Source: Bacteroidota bacterium
Lineage (GTDB): Bacteria > Bacteroidota > Bacteroidia > Chitinophagales > Saprospiraceae
Reading direction: 5' to 3'
Length of the DNA stretch: 44,307 nucleotides
Assembly (NCBI GenBank): GCA_016234735.1
Contig: JACRAN010000200.1
Span: 1 to 44,307, forward strand
Part shown: positions 9,467-17,384 of the stretch, piece by piece
Position numbering within the stretch: the stretch's first letter is position 1
How the letters are laid out: every line of letters starts with the position of its first letter
The notes under the pieces: generated by a model
What the model was told of the DNA's origin: nothing
The model's database searches: none
The model's input: only the letters and a program-made list of their open reading frames with translations
Position numbers and translations under genes: made by a program

Positions 9467-9892
9467 TCAATGGCCGCCATTCAATCCGCCGGTGCTGACA
9501 GGTACGCTTTCCTGCGTGGGCGGTGCTTTGACTTCGCCTTTGATGGTCAGCGTATGGGTGTCAGGTGTCTCGTTGGTTGTCAGCGTCACCGTTTTGTTGA
9601 AATTGCCCACCCGCTGCGTGTCGTACCGCACGTCAATATTGGCGCTTTCGCCCGGCATGATGGGTTCTTGCGGATAAGTCGGCACGGTGCAGCCGCAGGA
9701 GCCTTTGGCGGTTTTGATGATGAGTGGCTCGTTGCCCGTGTTGGTGAACTTGAAGTGGCGGACGGGGTCAGCGCCTTTTTCAATCTTGCCGTAGTCAATG
9801 GTGGTGACCTCAAAGGTCATTACGGGGCCTTGCGCCTGTGCAGTGACGGCAACGAAAGCGAGGAAGCTGAGGCTGAAAAAAAACTGTTTCAT
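9467..9892 (-). CDS. Secreted DUF1573 protein
   Basis: The ATG at 9892 gives 141 residues with a clear signal peptide (MKQFFFSLSFLAFVAVTAQA). The mature part is a single Ig-like DUF1573 domain: YGKIEKGADPVRHFKFTNTG, the hallmark GSCGCTVPTYP and IDVRYDTQRVGNF. DUF1573 domains are common exported proteins in Bacteroidota with no fixed function. The upstream frame to 9958 would cross the probable -7 box, so it was not used. This is the first gene of an operon continuing into the cold-shock and collar genes. Confidence 0.92.
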   Translation of the reverse strand: MKQFFFSLSFLAFVAVTAQAQGPVMTFEVTTIDYGKIEKGADPVRHFKFTNTGNEPLIIKTAKGSCGCTVPTYPQEPIMPGESANIDVRYDTQRVGNFNKTVTLTTNETPDTHTLTIKGEVKAPPTQESVPVSTGGLNGGH

Positions 9893-9932
9893 TGTTAAAG
9901 GATTTAGAAGTGAAGATTTTTTTAAGACGGGG

Positions 9933-9992
9933 CAAATATGAGGCATACTAACCCACATGAGCGTCGCAACTTACCTATACGAGCGTATCAGC
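9933..9992 (-). promoter_or_regulatory. Promoter and direct-repeat operator of the DUF1573 operon
   Basis: The minus strand shows CATATTTG at 9940-9933, one base from TAnnTTTG. Immediately upstream lie two direct repeats with the plus-strand core GAGCGT (9959-9964 and 9981-9986), exactly 22 bp apart. The second copy extends as TACCTATACGAGCGTATC. The same motif recurs upstream of the LamG operon. Placement in the -33 region suggests an activator site. Confidence 0.55.
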
Positions 9993-10024
9993 AGTGAAAA
10001 AAGAACGGAGATTGGGGCAAGTTG

Positions 10025-12598
10025 CTAAACAATTTCACTCCGCTCCCGCCACAACCTCGCTTCCACCGCACCTGCCATTGCCTCCGGTTGCAACTGCCCA
10101 CCGAGGAAATCATTGACCCGCATGGCCGCCAAAAATGGGCTTTCCACCGCTTCGGAATACGGCTGGTAAAATACTTCAACATTCGGTTTTTCCTGCGCCC
10201 AGGCTTTCACTTTTTCCAAAGTCTGTTCGTAAGATTTCACCAAATGCAACGGCAGCGTGTCCTCCCGGACAGCTTTGCCCCGAAGGGGTGAACCTTTTCG
10301 GGCGAGCATTTTTTGCTGCGAGCGCACCACTTCCAGCACGTCACGCTCCATGAAAATGACTTTGTAGCGCCAGTTCACCGGCAGGTGCGGCAGCAGGTGG
10401 GCGATGACTTTCACCGCCTTGCCGCTGGCTTGTGGCAGCCAGCTTTTGTTTTTTGCCAGATTTTTGACCGCCTCGTGTTCGTAGTAGCCGCGCAGGTTGC
10501 TCTCGTCCGCCTGCCGCTCCCGGTCAGTGAAAACCGCCATGCCGCCCGCTTCCAGCATTTGCATCATCATCGAAGTGCCGCTGCGCGGCAAGCCGCTCAC
10601 CACGACGATTTCACCCCGGATGTTTTTTTCAAAATCCAGCCGGTACTTGTTGGCCTTGCCGGGCTGCTCCAGAAATTGCGAATAAATCGAAATAAGCCGC
10701 TCCCGCGCTATGTTCATGCCGGGCGCGAGGCGAAGGCACACGTCGAAAGCATTGGCAGCGTCTTCGTAGCGCTGCATCGCCAGCAGCGTTTCGCCGAGGT
10801 AAAAATGGGCGGCGGGCTGGTAGTACATCAGCCCGATTGCCTGCAAAAACGCCGCAGCCGCTTCTTCGTGGCGCGTCATGCGGTAGCGGCAGACGCCAAG
10901 GGCATACCATGCGCCGACTTCTTCCGGGTCTTGCAAAATGGCAGCTTCGAGGACAGCTTCCGCTTCCGCCAACTTGTTCATTTGCAGGTAGGCATTGGCG
11001 ACGCGCTGACGCAGGTGGGGCTGCCCGCCCGCTTCCTTTTCCACTTTTTGAAACAGCGCCAGCGCCTTGAGCGGGCGCTCCTCTGCCAGCAGCAGTGTGC
11101 CTTCCAGCACGTCCAATTGCGGGTTTTCCCGGTCGAATGTATCCCGGATGTGGTTGACAACCTGCCTCGCTTTTTTGAATTTTCCGACGTTTTGGCAAGC
11201 ATTCGCCAAGTACGTTGCGAAGCGCAGAACGGACGGGTTCTCGCCGTGAAGTTTTTCCAAAAGCCGGATGCCTTCGTCCCACTGCTGTCCGTCGAGGTAA
11301 GCACGGGCGAGGTTAAAGTTGTTTTCGTCCAGCGTTTCCTTCACGGCTTTCCCCAGGTCGCCGCCGGGGTCGGCGATGTAGCCGAGGTCAATGAGCTGCT
11401 GCAATTCCGCTTGCATGTCCTCATCGCTCTGTTCGATACTCGAAATCCGACATCCGAAATCCGACATCCGAAATCCTTCCATGTTTTCCCAACTTTGGAT
11501 GGTCTGGATTTCCGGCTCGCTTTCAAACGCCTGCACGAGCACCTTGCCGTCCATGTCCTCTGCCACGGGCAACCCGAACAAGGTGAGCAGCGTCGGCATC
11601 ACGTCGAGCAGGCTGGCACCGAACAGCAGCTCGTCTTTTTTGATGCCGGGACCTTGCATCGCAATGATGCCGAACGGGCTGTGCTCGATGGCGGGTCCCG
11701 CAGGTTCCTTCGGGATGGATTTCGGGCGGTTGTGGTCGGGGTGGAAGCCGTGGTCGCTGATGAGCATGACCGTCGTGTCGTCGCCTGCCAGTTGGAGCAG
11801 GCGGGCGAGCATCATGTCGTGGAACCGGTACCCGCTCGCCACCACGTCCTTGTACAATTCAAAATCCTGCATGGAAACATGTTCCCGGCGTGGCGGGTGA
11901 TATTTCATGAAACCATGGCAGAAGTGGTCGATGGCGTCATAATAAACGGCCATGAAATCCCATTCCTCATTTTCCAAAATATAGGTGGCTGCGCTGTGAA
12001 TGGTGGAACAGTCGGCGATAACTTTGGCGATGGAGGTCAGCCGCCGGTCTTTTTTTTGGTCGATTTTTTCAAAACCCGGCACGAACGGCTGGATGTGGTT
12101 GCCCGTCAGTTCGTGCGGATGCACCCTGAGTTTTGCAAAAAAATCCGCCTTTTCGGCGGGATGCACGGTGCCTTTCACCAAGTTCCAGGGCTGACCGGGG
12201 CGCATTTCGGCTCGCTGGTAAAAATTGGAAATCATGTTGCCGTTGACCGGCTCGGCGGGGTGCGAGGGCCACCAGCCGACGACGTGGGTTTTCAACCCGT
12301 GCTGCGTCAGGATGTTCCAGATTGCCTTGCATTTGCGGCTGGTGTTGTAAATTGGGCGGATGCCCTTGCCGCTTGGGTCGGGTTCGGTGAAGCCGTGGAT
12401 GCCGTGCTTGTAGGGCCGCTTGCCGGTGGCGATGCTCGTCCAGAGCATGGGCGAGAGGGGCGGGTCGAGGGTTGCCATTTTGCCCTTCACGCCACCTTCG
12501 ACGAGGCTTTGCAAGGCAGGCATCAGCCCCTCGTCCATGAGCGGGTTGATGACTTTCCAGTCGGCGGCGTCCCAGCCAATGAGGAGGACTTTGGACAT
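10025..12598 (-). CDS. Alkaline-phosphatase-superfamily + TPR + sulfotransferase fusion
   Basis: The 857-residue protein has three parts. Residues 1 to about 370 are a type I phosphodiesterase/alkaline-phosphatase-like domain: GWDAADW at the N-terminus, LSPMLWTSIATGKRPYKHG with the nucleophile region, YYDAIDHFCHGF and SDHGFHPDH as metal ligands. About 390-620 are TPR-like repeats (FYLGETLLAMQRYEDAANAF). About 655-857 are a sulfotransferase-like domain with the PAPS-binding P-loop VVSGLPRSGTSMM. No signal peptide is seen, so it is probably cytoplasmic. A role in making or trimming a sulfated or phosphorylated extracellular polymer is possible but unproven. A heptameric repeat is inserted in frame at the first domain junction (about 374-387). 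Another repeat touches its start codon. Confidence 0.88.
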   Translation of the reverse strand: MSKVLLIGWDAADWKVINPLMDEGLMPALQSLVEGGVKGKMATLDPPLSPMLWTSIATGKRPYKHGIHGFTEPDPSGKGIRPIYNTSRKCKAIWNILTQHGLKTHVVGWWPSHPAEPVNGNMISNFYQRAEMRPGQPWNLVKGTVHPAEKADFFAKLRVHPHELTGNHIQPFVPGFEKIDQKKDRRLTSIAKVIADCSTIHSAATYILENEEWDFMAVYYDAIDHFCHGFMKYHPPRREHVSMQDFELYKDVVASGYRFHDMMLARLLQLAGDDTTVMLISDHGFHPDHNRPKSIPKEPAGPAIEHSPFGIIAMQGPGIKKDELLFGASLLDVMPTLLTLFGLPVAEDMDGKVLVQAFESEPEIQTIQSWENMEGFRMSDFGCRISSIEQSDEDMQAELQQLIDLGYIADPGGDLGKAVKETLDENNFNLARAYLDGQQWDEGIRLLEKLHGENPSVLRFATYLANACQNVGKFKKARQVVNHIRDTFDRENPQLDVLEGTLLLAEERPLKALALFQKVEKEAGGQPHLRQRVANAYLQMNKLAEAEAVLEAAILQDPEEVGAWYALGVCRYRMTRHEEAAAAFLQAIGLMYYQPAAHFYLGETLLAMQRYEDAANAFDVCLRLAPGMNIARERLISIYSQFLEQPGKANKYRLDFEKNIRGEIVVVSGLPRSGTSMMMQMLEAGGMAVFTDRERQADESNLRGYYEHEAVKNLAKNKSWLPQASGKAVKVIAHLLPHLPVNWRYKVIFMERDVLEVVRSQQKMLARKGSPLRGKAVREDTLPLHLVKSYEQTLEKVKAWAQEKPNVEVFYQPYSEAVESPFLAAMRVNDFLGGQLQPEAMAGAVEARLWRERSEIV
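11441..11476. repeat. In-frame heptameric repeat in the phosphatase fusion
   Basis: CGAAATC and CGACATC alternate with an exact 7-nt period for five units. On the minus strand it codes for FRMSDFG-type residues between the phosphatase and TPR domains, in the same frame as the whole gene. The word matches the repeat beside tRNA-Arg (795-933). Confidence 0.88.
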
Positions 12599-12599
12599 G

Positions 12600-12664
12600 A
12601 TATTGGAATTAGGAGATTGGAAATTGGGGAAATTGGAAATCAGGCGGTTGGAAATGGAATTGGG
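12600..12664. repeat. Heptameric direct repeat at the phosphatase start
   Basis: Iterated words such as GATATTG, GAATTAG, GAGATTG and GAAATTG start 2 bp upstream of the phosphatase ATG (12598). They run into the 3' end of the preceding small gene. Related words in inverse orientation lie at 12843-12906. Confidence 0.75.
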
Positions 12665-12834
12665 GTTGTCTTTTGAGCCTTGTTAGTGATTATACGCCGC
12701 TTCTCCCGCCAGAGCATCAGCCCGGCGTAGCCAAGGGCGAGCAAGCCCAACGAGCCGCCTTCGGGGATGTCGTATGCCTCGCCCCTTTCGGTTTTGAGCG
12801 AGGCGGAGGCAGTATTTTCAGGTTGCTTTTTCAT
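12640..12834 (-). CDS. Short protein with PEP-CTERM-like C-terminal anchor
   Basis: From the ATG at 12834 the product has 64 residues: a polar N-terminus (MKKQPENTASASLKTERGEAYD), then IPEGGSLGLLALGYAGLMLW and the basic patch REKRR. The order PEG motif, hydrophobic helix, basic residues is that of PEP-CTERM sorting signals recognised by exosortases. No cleavable signal peptide precedes it and there is almost no cargo, so it may be a detached tail. It lies 66 bp downstream of a T9SS protein whose cargo resembles PEP-CTERM proteins I know from this phylum. No exosortase is in the window. The reading frame is supported; expression is not. Confidence 0.55.
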   Translation of the reverse strand: MKKQPENTASASLKTERGEAYDIPEGGSLGLLALGYAGLMLWREKRRIITNKAQKTTPIPFPTA

Positions 12835-12842
12835 GTAGGTTC

Positions 12843-12906
12843 GATATTGAGAAATTTGAAATTCAGCGACAATAATTTCTAATTTCTCAATATCCAATTT
12901 CTAATC
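12843..12906. repeat. Heptameric quasi-palindrome overlapping a stop codon
   Basis: Arms at about 12843-12862 and 12874-12894 are inverse complements with one mismatch over about 20 bp, built of 7-nt words such as TTCTAAT and TTCTCAA. The right end supplies the stop codon (12901-12903) of the T9SS gene. Confidence 0.8.
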
Positions 12907-14115
12907 TTCGACCACCAGCTTGCGGTAAATCCGCTCCGTGCCGTTGTTCATTTTTACAAAATACACCCCGCCCGGCAGCCCGGAAAAGTCGAACGACAGC
13001 TCATTGCCGCCCTCAACAACCGAACGCCGTTCCCGGCGCAATTCCTTCCCGGCAGCATCGTACACCGCCGCCTGCCACTCGCCGCTTTCCTTCACTGTAA
13101 AATCGAGGCGCACCTGTCCTGCGTCCGCGGGGTTCGGGTAAAACTCGCCCGCCGCAGCGCCCTTGCCGCCGACCGTGACCGTGACCACAGGGCTGAAATC
13201 GAACTGCCCGTCGTAGTCCACCTGGCGCAGGCGGTAGTAGTAGGTTTTCCCTTCTCGGAGGTTTTTGTCGTCGTAGAAATATTCCTGGAAGTCGGTGGTC
13301 GTGCCATTGCCTTCCACCCAGGCGAGGGAGCGGAAGCTCGTGCCGTCTTCGCTGCGCTGGATGTCGAAACCGGCGTTGTTTTGCTCCGATGCGGTCTGCC
13401 AGCGAAGCTGCACGTCCTGCACTCGCAACGATGCGGTGAAATTGGTCAATTCAATGGGCAAGGGCATTTCACCAGCGGTGATGCCCACGCCGGCGGTGCT
13501 TTCATACGCCCAGTCGTGGATGACGATGTGGTTGACAGAATAGAAAGTAATTCTAACCCAGGCGTAGTGCGTCCCACTTCCTATCGCTCCCCTCACACCC
13601 AGAAACTTAGTTTGCCCAAAGAGGCCATCCCAATGCGCAAAAGGTGCGTTGATGGGCTGTCCGTCCGCCATGAGGTTTCTACTACCAACTTCATTCCATA
13701 TACCTGTAGCATTGAAGGAGAAACCGGCATTTCGAGCAAAAGGAAGCACGTAGGCACCAGTAAAACTAGTATCTCCATTAAATCCATCTACATTAAAACC
13801 ATTACCTGTATAGTTCCCGTCATTCACGTTCAAATTTCCAAATGTCGTAAAGGAAAACCTGACATCATTGCCTCCGGCATTATTAATATCAATGTTCCGA
13901 ACGGGAAACGTGGCATTCAGTGTAATATCCTCCGGGTTTGTATAAATAACCGCCCCTTCCGCAGGCGAAATGCCCGCCAAAAAAGCAGCACCTAACGGTA
14001 ACATCACAGATGAGGCGGCAACAGGTTTCAGCAGTGCTTTTGATTGTTTGGCGTAGGTGTGGAGCAGCCGTTCCAGCGAAGCGTCGCCCCTTTTTGATAG
14101 TGTGTGCGTATTCAT
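12901..14115 (-). CDS. Secreted protein with T9SS type A sorting domain
   Basis: The ATG at 14115 gives 404 residues. The N-terminus is long and polar (MNTHTLSKRGDASLERLLHT), then a hydrophobic segment ends near SPAEGA, an extended signal sequence. The cargo (about 60-235) has the wording of a beta-rich exported family (DINNAGGNDVRFSF, FLGVRG, HYAWVRI, IHDWAYESTAGVGITAGEMP). A fibronectin-like segment follows ([32 protein letters not shown]). Then comes the sorting domain (FYPNPADAG, LSFDFSGLPGGVYFVKM, ending RKLVVED). The cargo DNA (about 13530-13960) is visibly richer in A+T than the DNA for the sorting domain, suggesting separate origins. Function unknown; predicted outside the cell. Confidence 0.88.
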   Translation of the reverse strand: MNTHTLSKRGDASLERLLHTYAKQSKALLKPVAASSVMLPLGAAFLAGISPAEGAVIYTNPEDITLNATFPVRNIDINNAGGNDVRFSFTTFGNLNVNDGNYTGNGFNVDGFNGDTSFTGAYVLPFARNAGFSFNATGIWNEVGSRNLMADGQPINAPFAHWDGLFGQTKFLGVRGAIGSGTHYAWVRITFYSVNHIVIHDWAYESTAGVGITAGEMPLPIELTNFTASLRVQDVQLRWQTASEQNNAGFDIQRSEDGTSFRSLAWVEGNGTTTDFQEYFYDDKNLREGKTYYYRLRQVDYDGQFDFSPVVTVTVGGKGAAAGEFYPNPADAGQVRLDFTVKESGEWQAAVYDAAGKELRRERRSVVEGGNELSFDFSGLPGGVYFVKMNNGTERIYRKLVVED

Positions 14116-14311
14116 AAGTAAAGGGTTGGGTACTGTCGGCGGTTGTCGTCGCTGGCCCAAAAAGCCATGCGTCACCGTCACAGGGGGAGACTTTTCAAGT
14201 ACTTAGGGGGGAGATTGGTGTTTAAACAAAAACTGCACCTAAAATTAAGCGGCCCGGCGAACCGCCTTCGGGGACGCTGAGATGGCTTTGCGCTGGCAGG
14301 GATGCGCTCAT

Positions 14312-14349
14312 AACAAAACAGGCTGCGCCAAATGGCACAGCCTGTTTTT
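14312..14349 (-). terminator. Intrinsic terminator of the secreted-protein operon
   Basis: Arms 14315-14329 and 14334-14348 form a stem of about 14 bp with one mismatch and a 4-nt loop, flanked by T runs on both strands, so it can act in both directions. It lies 38 bp after the last gene of the eight-gene run. The rest of 14116-14311 holds no recognisable element. Confidence 0.8.
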
Positions 14350-14387
14350 GTTCCGCTTTAGGAACTAAAAAACGGAAATGAATCCGC

Positions 14388-14894
14388 TCATTGCTGCACC
14401 TCGTACTCGATGCCCCGGATGCCGTCGGTGAAACCGTAGAGGTTGAACTTGCTCTCGAATTTGCCTTCGCCCATCACGATATCTTCGAGCCACCAGGCGC
14501 TGCCTTTTTCTTCGTCAATCACGCCGTCGTCGGTGGGTTCGAGGATTTTGACGCTCTGCCCGTCGAACGACCATTGGCCCTTCAGTTCTAGCGGACGGAC
14601 CACCAACTCGTCGTTTTCAGTGTAATACGAGACGTACAGCAGGTCGCAGGTGCCGTCGTCGTGGAAGACGATGGTCTCCGGCACGAGTTGGGCAAGCTCG
14701 GTCTGGCGGGCGTACTGGGCATCTTCCGAAAACTCTTCCGACTCTAATTCCTGGTTGTTGAACCAATGGATTTCACGAAGCTCCCAGGTGCGGCTGCCGC
14801 CGCCGGTGAGCGATTGGGCAACGTCCTGAGCGAAGCCCCGGTAGCCTGCGGACACGCACAGGCACACCAGCAGGATGGATTTGATATTTTTCAT
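14388..14894 (-). CDS. Exported protein of unknown function
   Basis: The ATG at 14894 gives 168 residues with a signal peptide (MKNIKSILLVCLCVSAGYRGFAQ). The mature part is rich in acidic and aromatic residues. Strand-like pieces (RTWELREIHWFNN, ETIVFHDDGTCDLLYVSY, LKGQWSFDGQSVKIL) recall lipocalin-like beta-barrels of Bacteroidota, which contain a similar 'effect, then W-x-F-D-G' pattern. That relation is only suggestive. It is the last gene of the run beginning at 21790 and is followed by a terminator. Confidence 0.8.
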   Translation of the reverse strand: MKNIKSILLVCLCVSAGYRGFAQDVAQSLTGGGSRTWELREIHWFNNQELESEEFSEDAQYARQTELAQLVPETIVFHDDGTCDLLYVSYYTENDELVVRPLELKGQWSFDGQSVKILEPTDDGVIDEEKGSAWWLEDIVMGEGKFESKFNLYGFTDGIRGIEYEVQQ

Positions 14895-14950
14895 TTTTCT
14901 TTTGATTGTTGCGTTGAAAGTGATTTGGTGAAAAGAAAGCCGCTGGGTTT

Positions 14951-15289
14951 TCACACCAATTTCACCACGTTTTTTGCCTGAACCCCTTTCGGTCCTTCCA
15001 CCACCTCGAATCTTACCCGGTCGCCCACGCTCAGGGTCCTGAAACCCTCGGTAATGATGTTGGTGTGGTGAACGAACACGTCAGAGCCTCTTTCCCGCAC
15101 GATGAAGCCGTAGCCTTTGGCTTCATTGAACCATTTGACGGTTCCCCGCTCGGGGACCGTTTTTTCCGGTTGTGCGGCGCAGGTATCTTCGGCGCATGGA
15201 ATTGGGAAAACGCAGGGTTGCCCGGTTCCCGGGTTTGCGAAACTGACCACGGCGGTCAGCAGAAATACGAATGCAAATAATTTTTTCAT
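14951..15289 (-). CDS. Cold-shock domain protein with an N-terminal signal peptide
   Basis: This 112-residue protein starts MKKLFAFVFLLTAVVSFA, a canonical signal peptide with a cleavage site near residue 18. A short Cys-containing linker follows (CVFPIPCAEDTC), then a full cold-shock domain from about residue 48. RNP1 (KGYGFI) and RNP2 (VFVHH) are intact and the end is AKNVVKLV. Cold-shock proteins are normally cytoplasmic RNA chaperones; an exported one is unusual. All neighbours in the run are exported, which fits secretion. The three Cys could form a disulfide outside the cytoplasm. An internal start is unlikely because the two parts are joined in one frame with no good ATG before the domain. 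Confidence 0.9.
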   Translation of the reverse strand: MKKLFAFVFLLTAVVSFANPGTGQPCVFPIPCAEDTCAAQPEKTVPERGTVKWFNEAKGYGFIVRERGSDVFVHHTNIITEGFRTLSVGDRVRFEVVEGPKGVQAKNVVKLV

Positions 15290-15357
15290 GTTGATAGTAT
15301 TTAGAATTTAAAGTTCCAGTGAAGACAGTTGATTTTCAGAAGATTGAAGGTGAGGTT

Positions 15358-15744
15358 TTATTTCGTTTTCACCAACAGCACGGGCGATTTGTTCGCCAGC
15401 GCCTCCTCTGCGGTGCTGCCCCAACACGCTGTCAGGTTCCCGTTTTTTTGGGTAAAAAAAACAAAGTCCCGCTTCCGGCAGGAGTCGTTGCGGATGCCCC
15501 CGTCCGAACTCAGCACATCAATTTCCTTGTAGAGAAGCTTCGTCCCGGTCGTTTGCAGCAGCGACACACAACTGCAAATCCCGCCGTAAGTGACTGCCAC
15601 GCCCGACCGCTCGAACCGGAACTTGACGGGGCAGGCGATATTTTGCACCGTGCCTGTGCCTTCGTAAGTGCCCAATTTTATCCCTTGCGCAAGCACGATG
15701 CACGAGCAGGCACAGATGGTCAATGTGGACAGCAGCTTTTTCAT
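15358..15744 (-). CDS. Exported Cys-containing protein of unknown function
   Basis: The ATG at 15744 gives 128 residues with a signal peptide (MKKLLSTLTICACSCIVLAQG). The mature chain holds several Cys (NIACPV, GGICSCVSLL, NDSCRKRD, LTACWG), which could pair in the periplasm or outside. No family is recognised. Upstream codons in frame come from the quasi-palindromic repeat at 15762-15824 and were not taken as coding. It lies between an unknown exported gene and the signal-peptide cold-shock gene, all on the same strand. Confidence 0.8.
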   Translation of the reverse strand: MKKLLSTLTICACSCIVLAQGIKLGTYEGTGTVQNIACPVKFRFERSGVAVTYGGICSCVSLLQTTGTKLLYKEIDVLSSDGGIRNDSCRKRDFVFFTQKNGNLTACWGSTAEEALANKSPVLLVKTK

Positions 15745-15761
15745 TGGGCGATGATTGTGAT

Positions 15762-15824
15762 GTTGATGAAGGTTGATGAGGTTGATAAAAAGTTGATTAT
15801 CAATCTCATCAACTTTTATCAACC
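15762..15824. repeat. Quasi-palindrome of GTTGAT words
   Basis: The left part (15762-15796) repeats GTTGAT at spacings of 9-11 nt. The right part (15799-15824) carries the complement ATCAA words. Arms 15771-15796 and 15799-15824 are imperfect inverse complements. It fills the gap between two exported-protein genes. Confidence 0.7.
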
Positions 15825-15829
15825 CTATT

Positions 15830-16636
15830 TTAAAACCTTGTGAGCGTCAGCGGCCCCGCCGAGTTAGGCGACTGGAATTCGAGGACAATTTCGTCGGCAT
15901 TTTTCACCGTCACCGTCCAGGTTTCTTCGTCGAAAAGCCCGTCCGCTTTGAAGGTGTAGATGTCGTTGTCCTGGCTGTCGTAGCGGAAATCCTTGGTGGA
16001 TTTGGTGCCGTCCTTGGCGACGTACTCGTAGCTGGCTTTGGGCGCAGCGCCCAGTTCCAGCGTGAGTGCCACGCCGCCGCCGTCCTGGTGGGTGCCGACA
16101 TAGACGTTGGCGGGAATGGCGCCGATAGCTGGTGCTGCTGCGCCGCCCACTTTTATCAACCGGCGGTAAAACATGATGCCGTTGTCGCCGTCCTGCGAGG
16201 TCCAGCGGCCCTCTAAATATTCGTAAGTGCCGTCCTCCAGCAGCGTCATTGTGCGGTTGATGGTGTTGGCAAAATTTGGCCCCGTAATCCGCTTGGTTGG
16301 CTGCCAGACGAATAAGCCAGTGGCGGGGTTGAAGCTGCCTCCGATTTCATAATGGCCCGGCGTTGCCTTGCCGTATTTCTCCGCCGTGCGCCAAGTGCCT
16401 GCAATTTGGTCGTCCGTGCCATCCAGGTATAATTCCGTGACGTAAGTGAAAAAACCTTGCGGCAGGTTGTAGTTGTAGCTGCGGGTGTTCCAGTCGAAAG
16501 TCATGTCCTTCGGGAATGGCTTTTTCTGAACGACTTGCACACCCTCCCAGTCGCCGTTGAGGGTTTGGGCGGAGGTGGTGCCGGGCATTGCGAAAGCAAA
16601 TGCAGACAGCAACAGGAGGAAAAATGACTTTTGCAT
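15830..16636 (-). CDS. Exported protein of unknown function
   Basis: The 268-residue product starts with a signal peptide (MQKSFFLLLLSAFAFAMPGTTSA). The first half has strand-like segments of the type seen in exported lipid- or sugar-associated proteins (LNGDWEGVQVVQ, GTWRTAEKYGKATPGHYEIGG, YEYLEGRWTSQ). The second half repeats a similar rhythm (NVYVGTHQDGGGVALTLEL ... GPLTLTRF). I do not recognise the family. It stands between the palindromes at 15762 and 16662 and belongs to the eight-gene exported run. Confidence 0.82.
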   Translation of the reverse strand: MQKSFFLLLLSAFAFAMPGTTSAQTLNGDWEGVQVVQKKPFPKDMTFDWNTRSYNYNLPQGFFTYVTELYLDGTDDQIAGTWRTAEKYGKATPGHYEIGGSFNPATGLFVWQPTKRITGPNFANTINRTMTLLEDGTYEYLEGRWTSQDGDNGIMFYRRLIKVGGAAAPAIGAIPANVYVGTHQDGGGVALTLELGAAPKASYEYVAKDGTKSTKDFRYDSQDNDIYTFKADGLFDEETWTVTVKNADEIVLEFQSPNSAGPLTLTRF

Positions 16637-16661
16637 GGTTGAAATGATGATGGTTGGTTAG

Positions 16662-16694
16662 AACGTCGGCGGGGTTTGAAACCCCGCCGACGTT
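16662..16694. repeat. Perfect hairpin, AACGTCGG family
   Basis: A perfect stem of about 15 bp (outer AACGTCGG, inner CGGGGTTT paired with AACCCCG) with a 2-3 nt loop lies between the collar gene and the next gene of the run. The outer stem is shared with the tandem element at 30960-31051, while the inner stem differs on both sides. Confidence 0.85.
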
Positions 16695-16724
16695 GTGGAA
16701 AATAGAGGCGACAGGAAAAACGGT

Positions 16725-17312
16725 TCATTGCCTGCTTGGGAAAATCCCCTCCAAGCAAATGATGTAATTCAAACCGAGGTAGGGCTGCATATTATTAACG
16801 GGTTGAAAGCCTCCATTCGACACGGCAGATCCGGGAGTCATTGATACATTTGGATTTACCTGACGATAAATCTTCGCACCGTTTTCAGGTTTTGCCAATA
16901 CCGCATTGGTTGGGTCGTCCGTGTCACCGGGTTCATTGGTAGCCCTCAATGTCGATTGGAATTGGATTGATGGCATTTGAGTTGTGGTGAGCCTGATGGT
17001 TTCCGATCCACTCGACTCGCCCAGCACGTAATTGGAAAGCCCCGGACCTGTACCGGGCTGCACTGGCACCCGCCCCCGCAAATCGGGCAGGGCAAAGTTG
17101 GTCTGCCCATCGCCGCCGTAGGTGGTACCCAAGATAGCGTACACCGCTTGGTACTGGTTGATTGGGAGCAACTGCCCGGTGCAATATGCCCAGCCACGTG
17201 GCACAAAATTACCAGCGAACAGGCGGATTTCGCCGATGTAGCCGTCTTGTGCCTGGCTGGTTTGGCTCATGCCCATGAGGGCGAACAGGAGAACAAAAAT
17301 TGATTTTTTCAT
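16725..17312 (-). CDS. Exported tail-collar domain protein
   Basis: The 195-residue product has a signal peptide (MKKSIFVLLFALMGMSQTSQAQ) followed by the collar/MdpB domain. Recognisable blocks are IRLFAGNFVPRGWAYC, ILGTTYGGDGQTNFALPDLRGR and the end YLGLNYIICLEGIFPSRQ. The middle differs from the copy at 8698 and resembles the one at 29954 (DDPTNAVLA). It is exported at least to the periplasm, so its fibre-like domain may work outside the cell. It is the fourth gene of the exported run, 72 bp after the pentapeptide gene. The function of such exported copies is not established. Confidence 0.9.
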   Translation of the reverse strand: MKKSIFVLLFALMGMSQTSQAQDGYIGEIRLFAGNFVPRGWAYCTGQLLPINQYQAVYAILGTTYGGDGQTNFALPDLRGRVPVQPGTGPGLSNYVLGESSGSETIRLTTTQMPSIQFQSTLRATNEPGDTDDPTNAVLAKPENGAKIYRQVNPNVSMTPGSAVSNGGFQPVNNMQPYLGLNYIICLEGIFPSRQ

Positions 17313-17384
17313 TGTTTAAAATTTAAAGGATTTTGCCTACTCTGTTGTTGTTCCGCTTTTCGGCATCGGCGGATTTGTGGTCGG

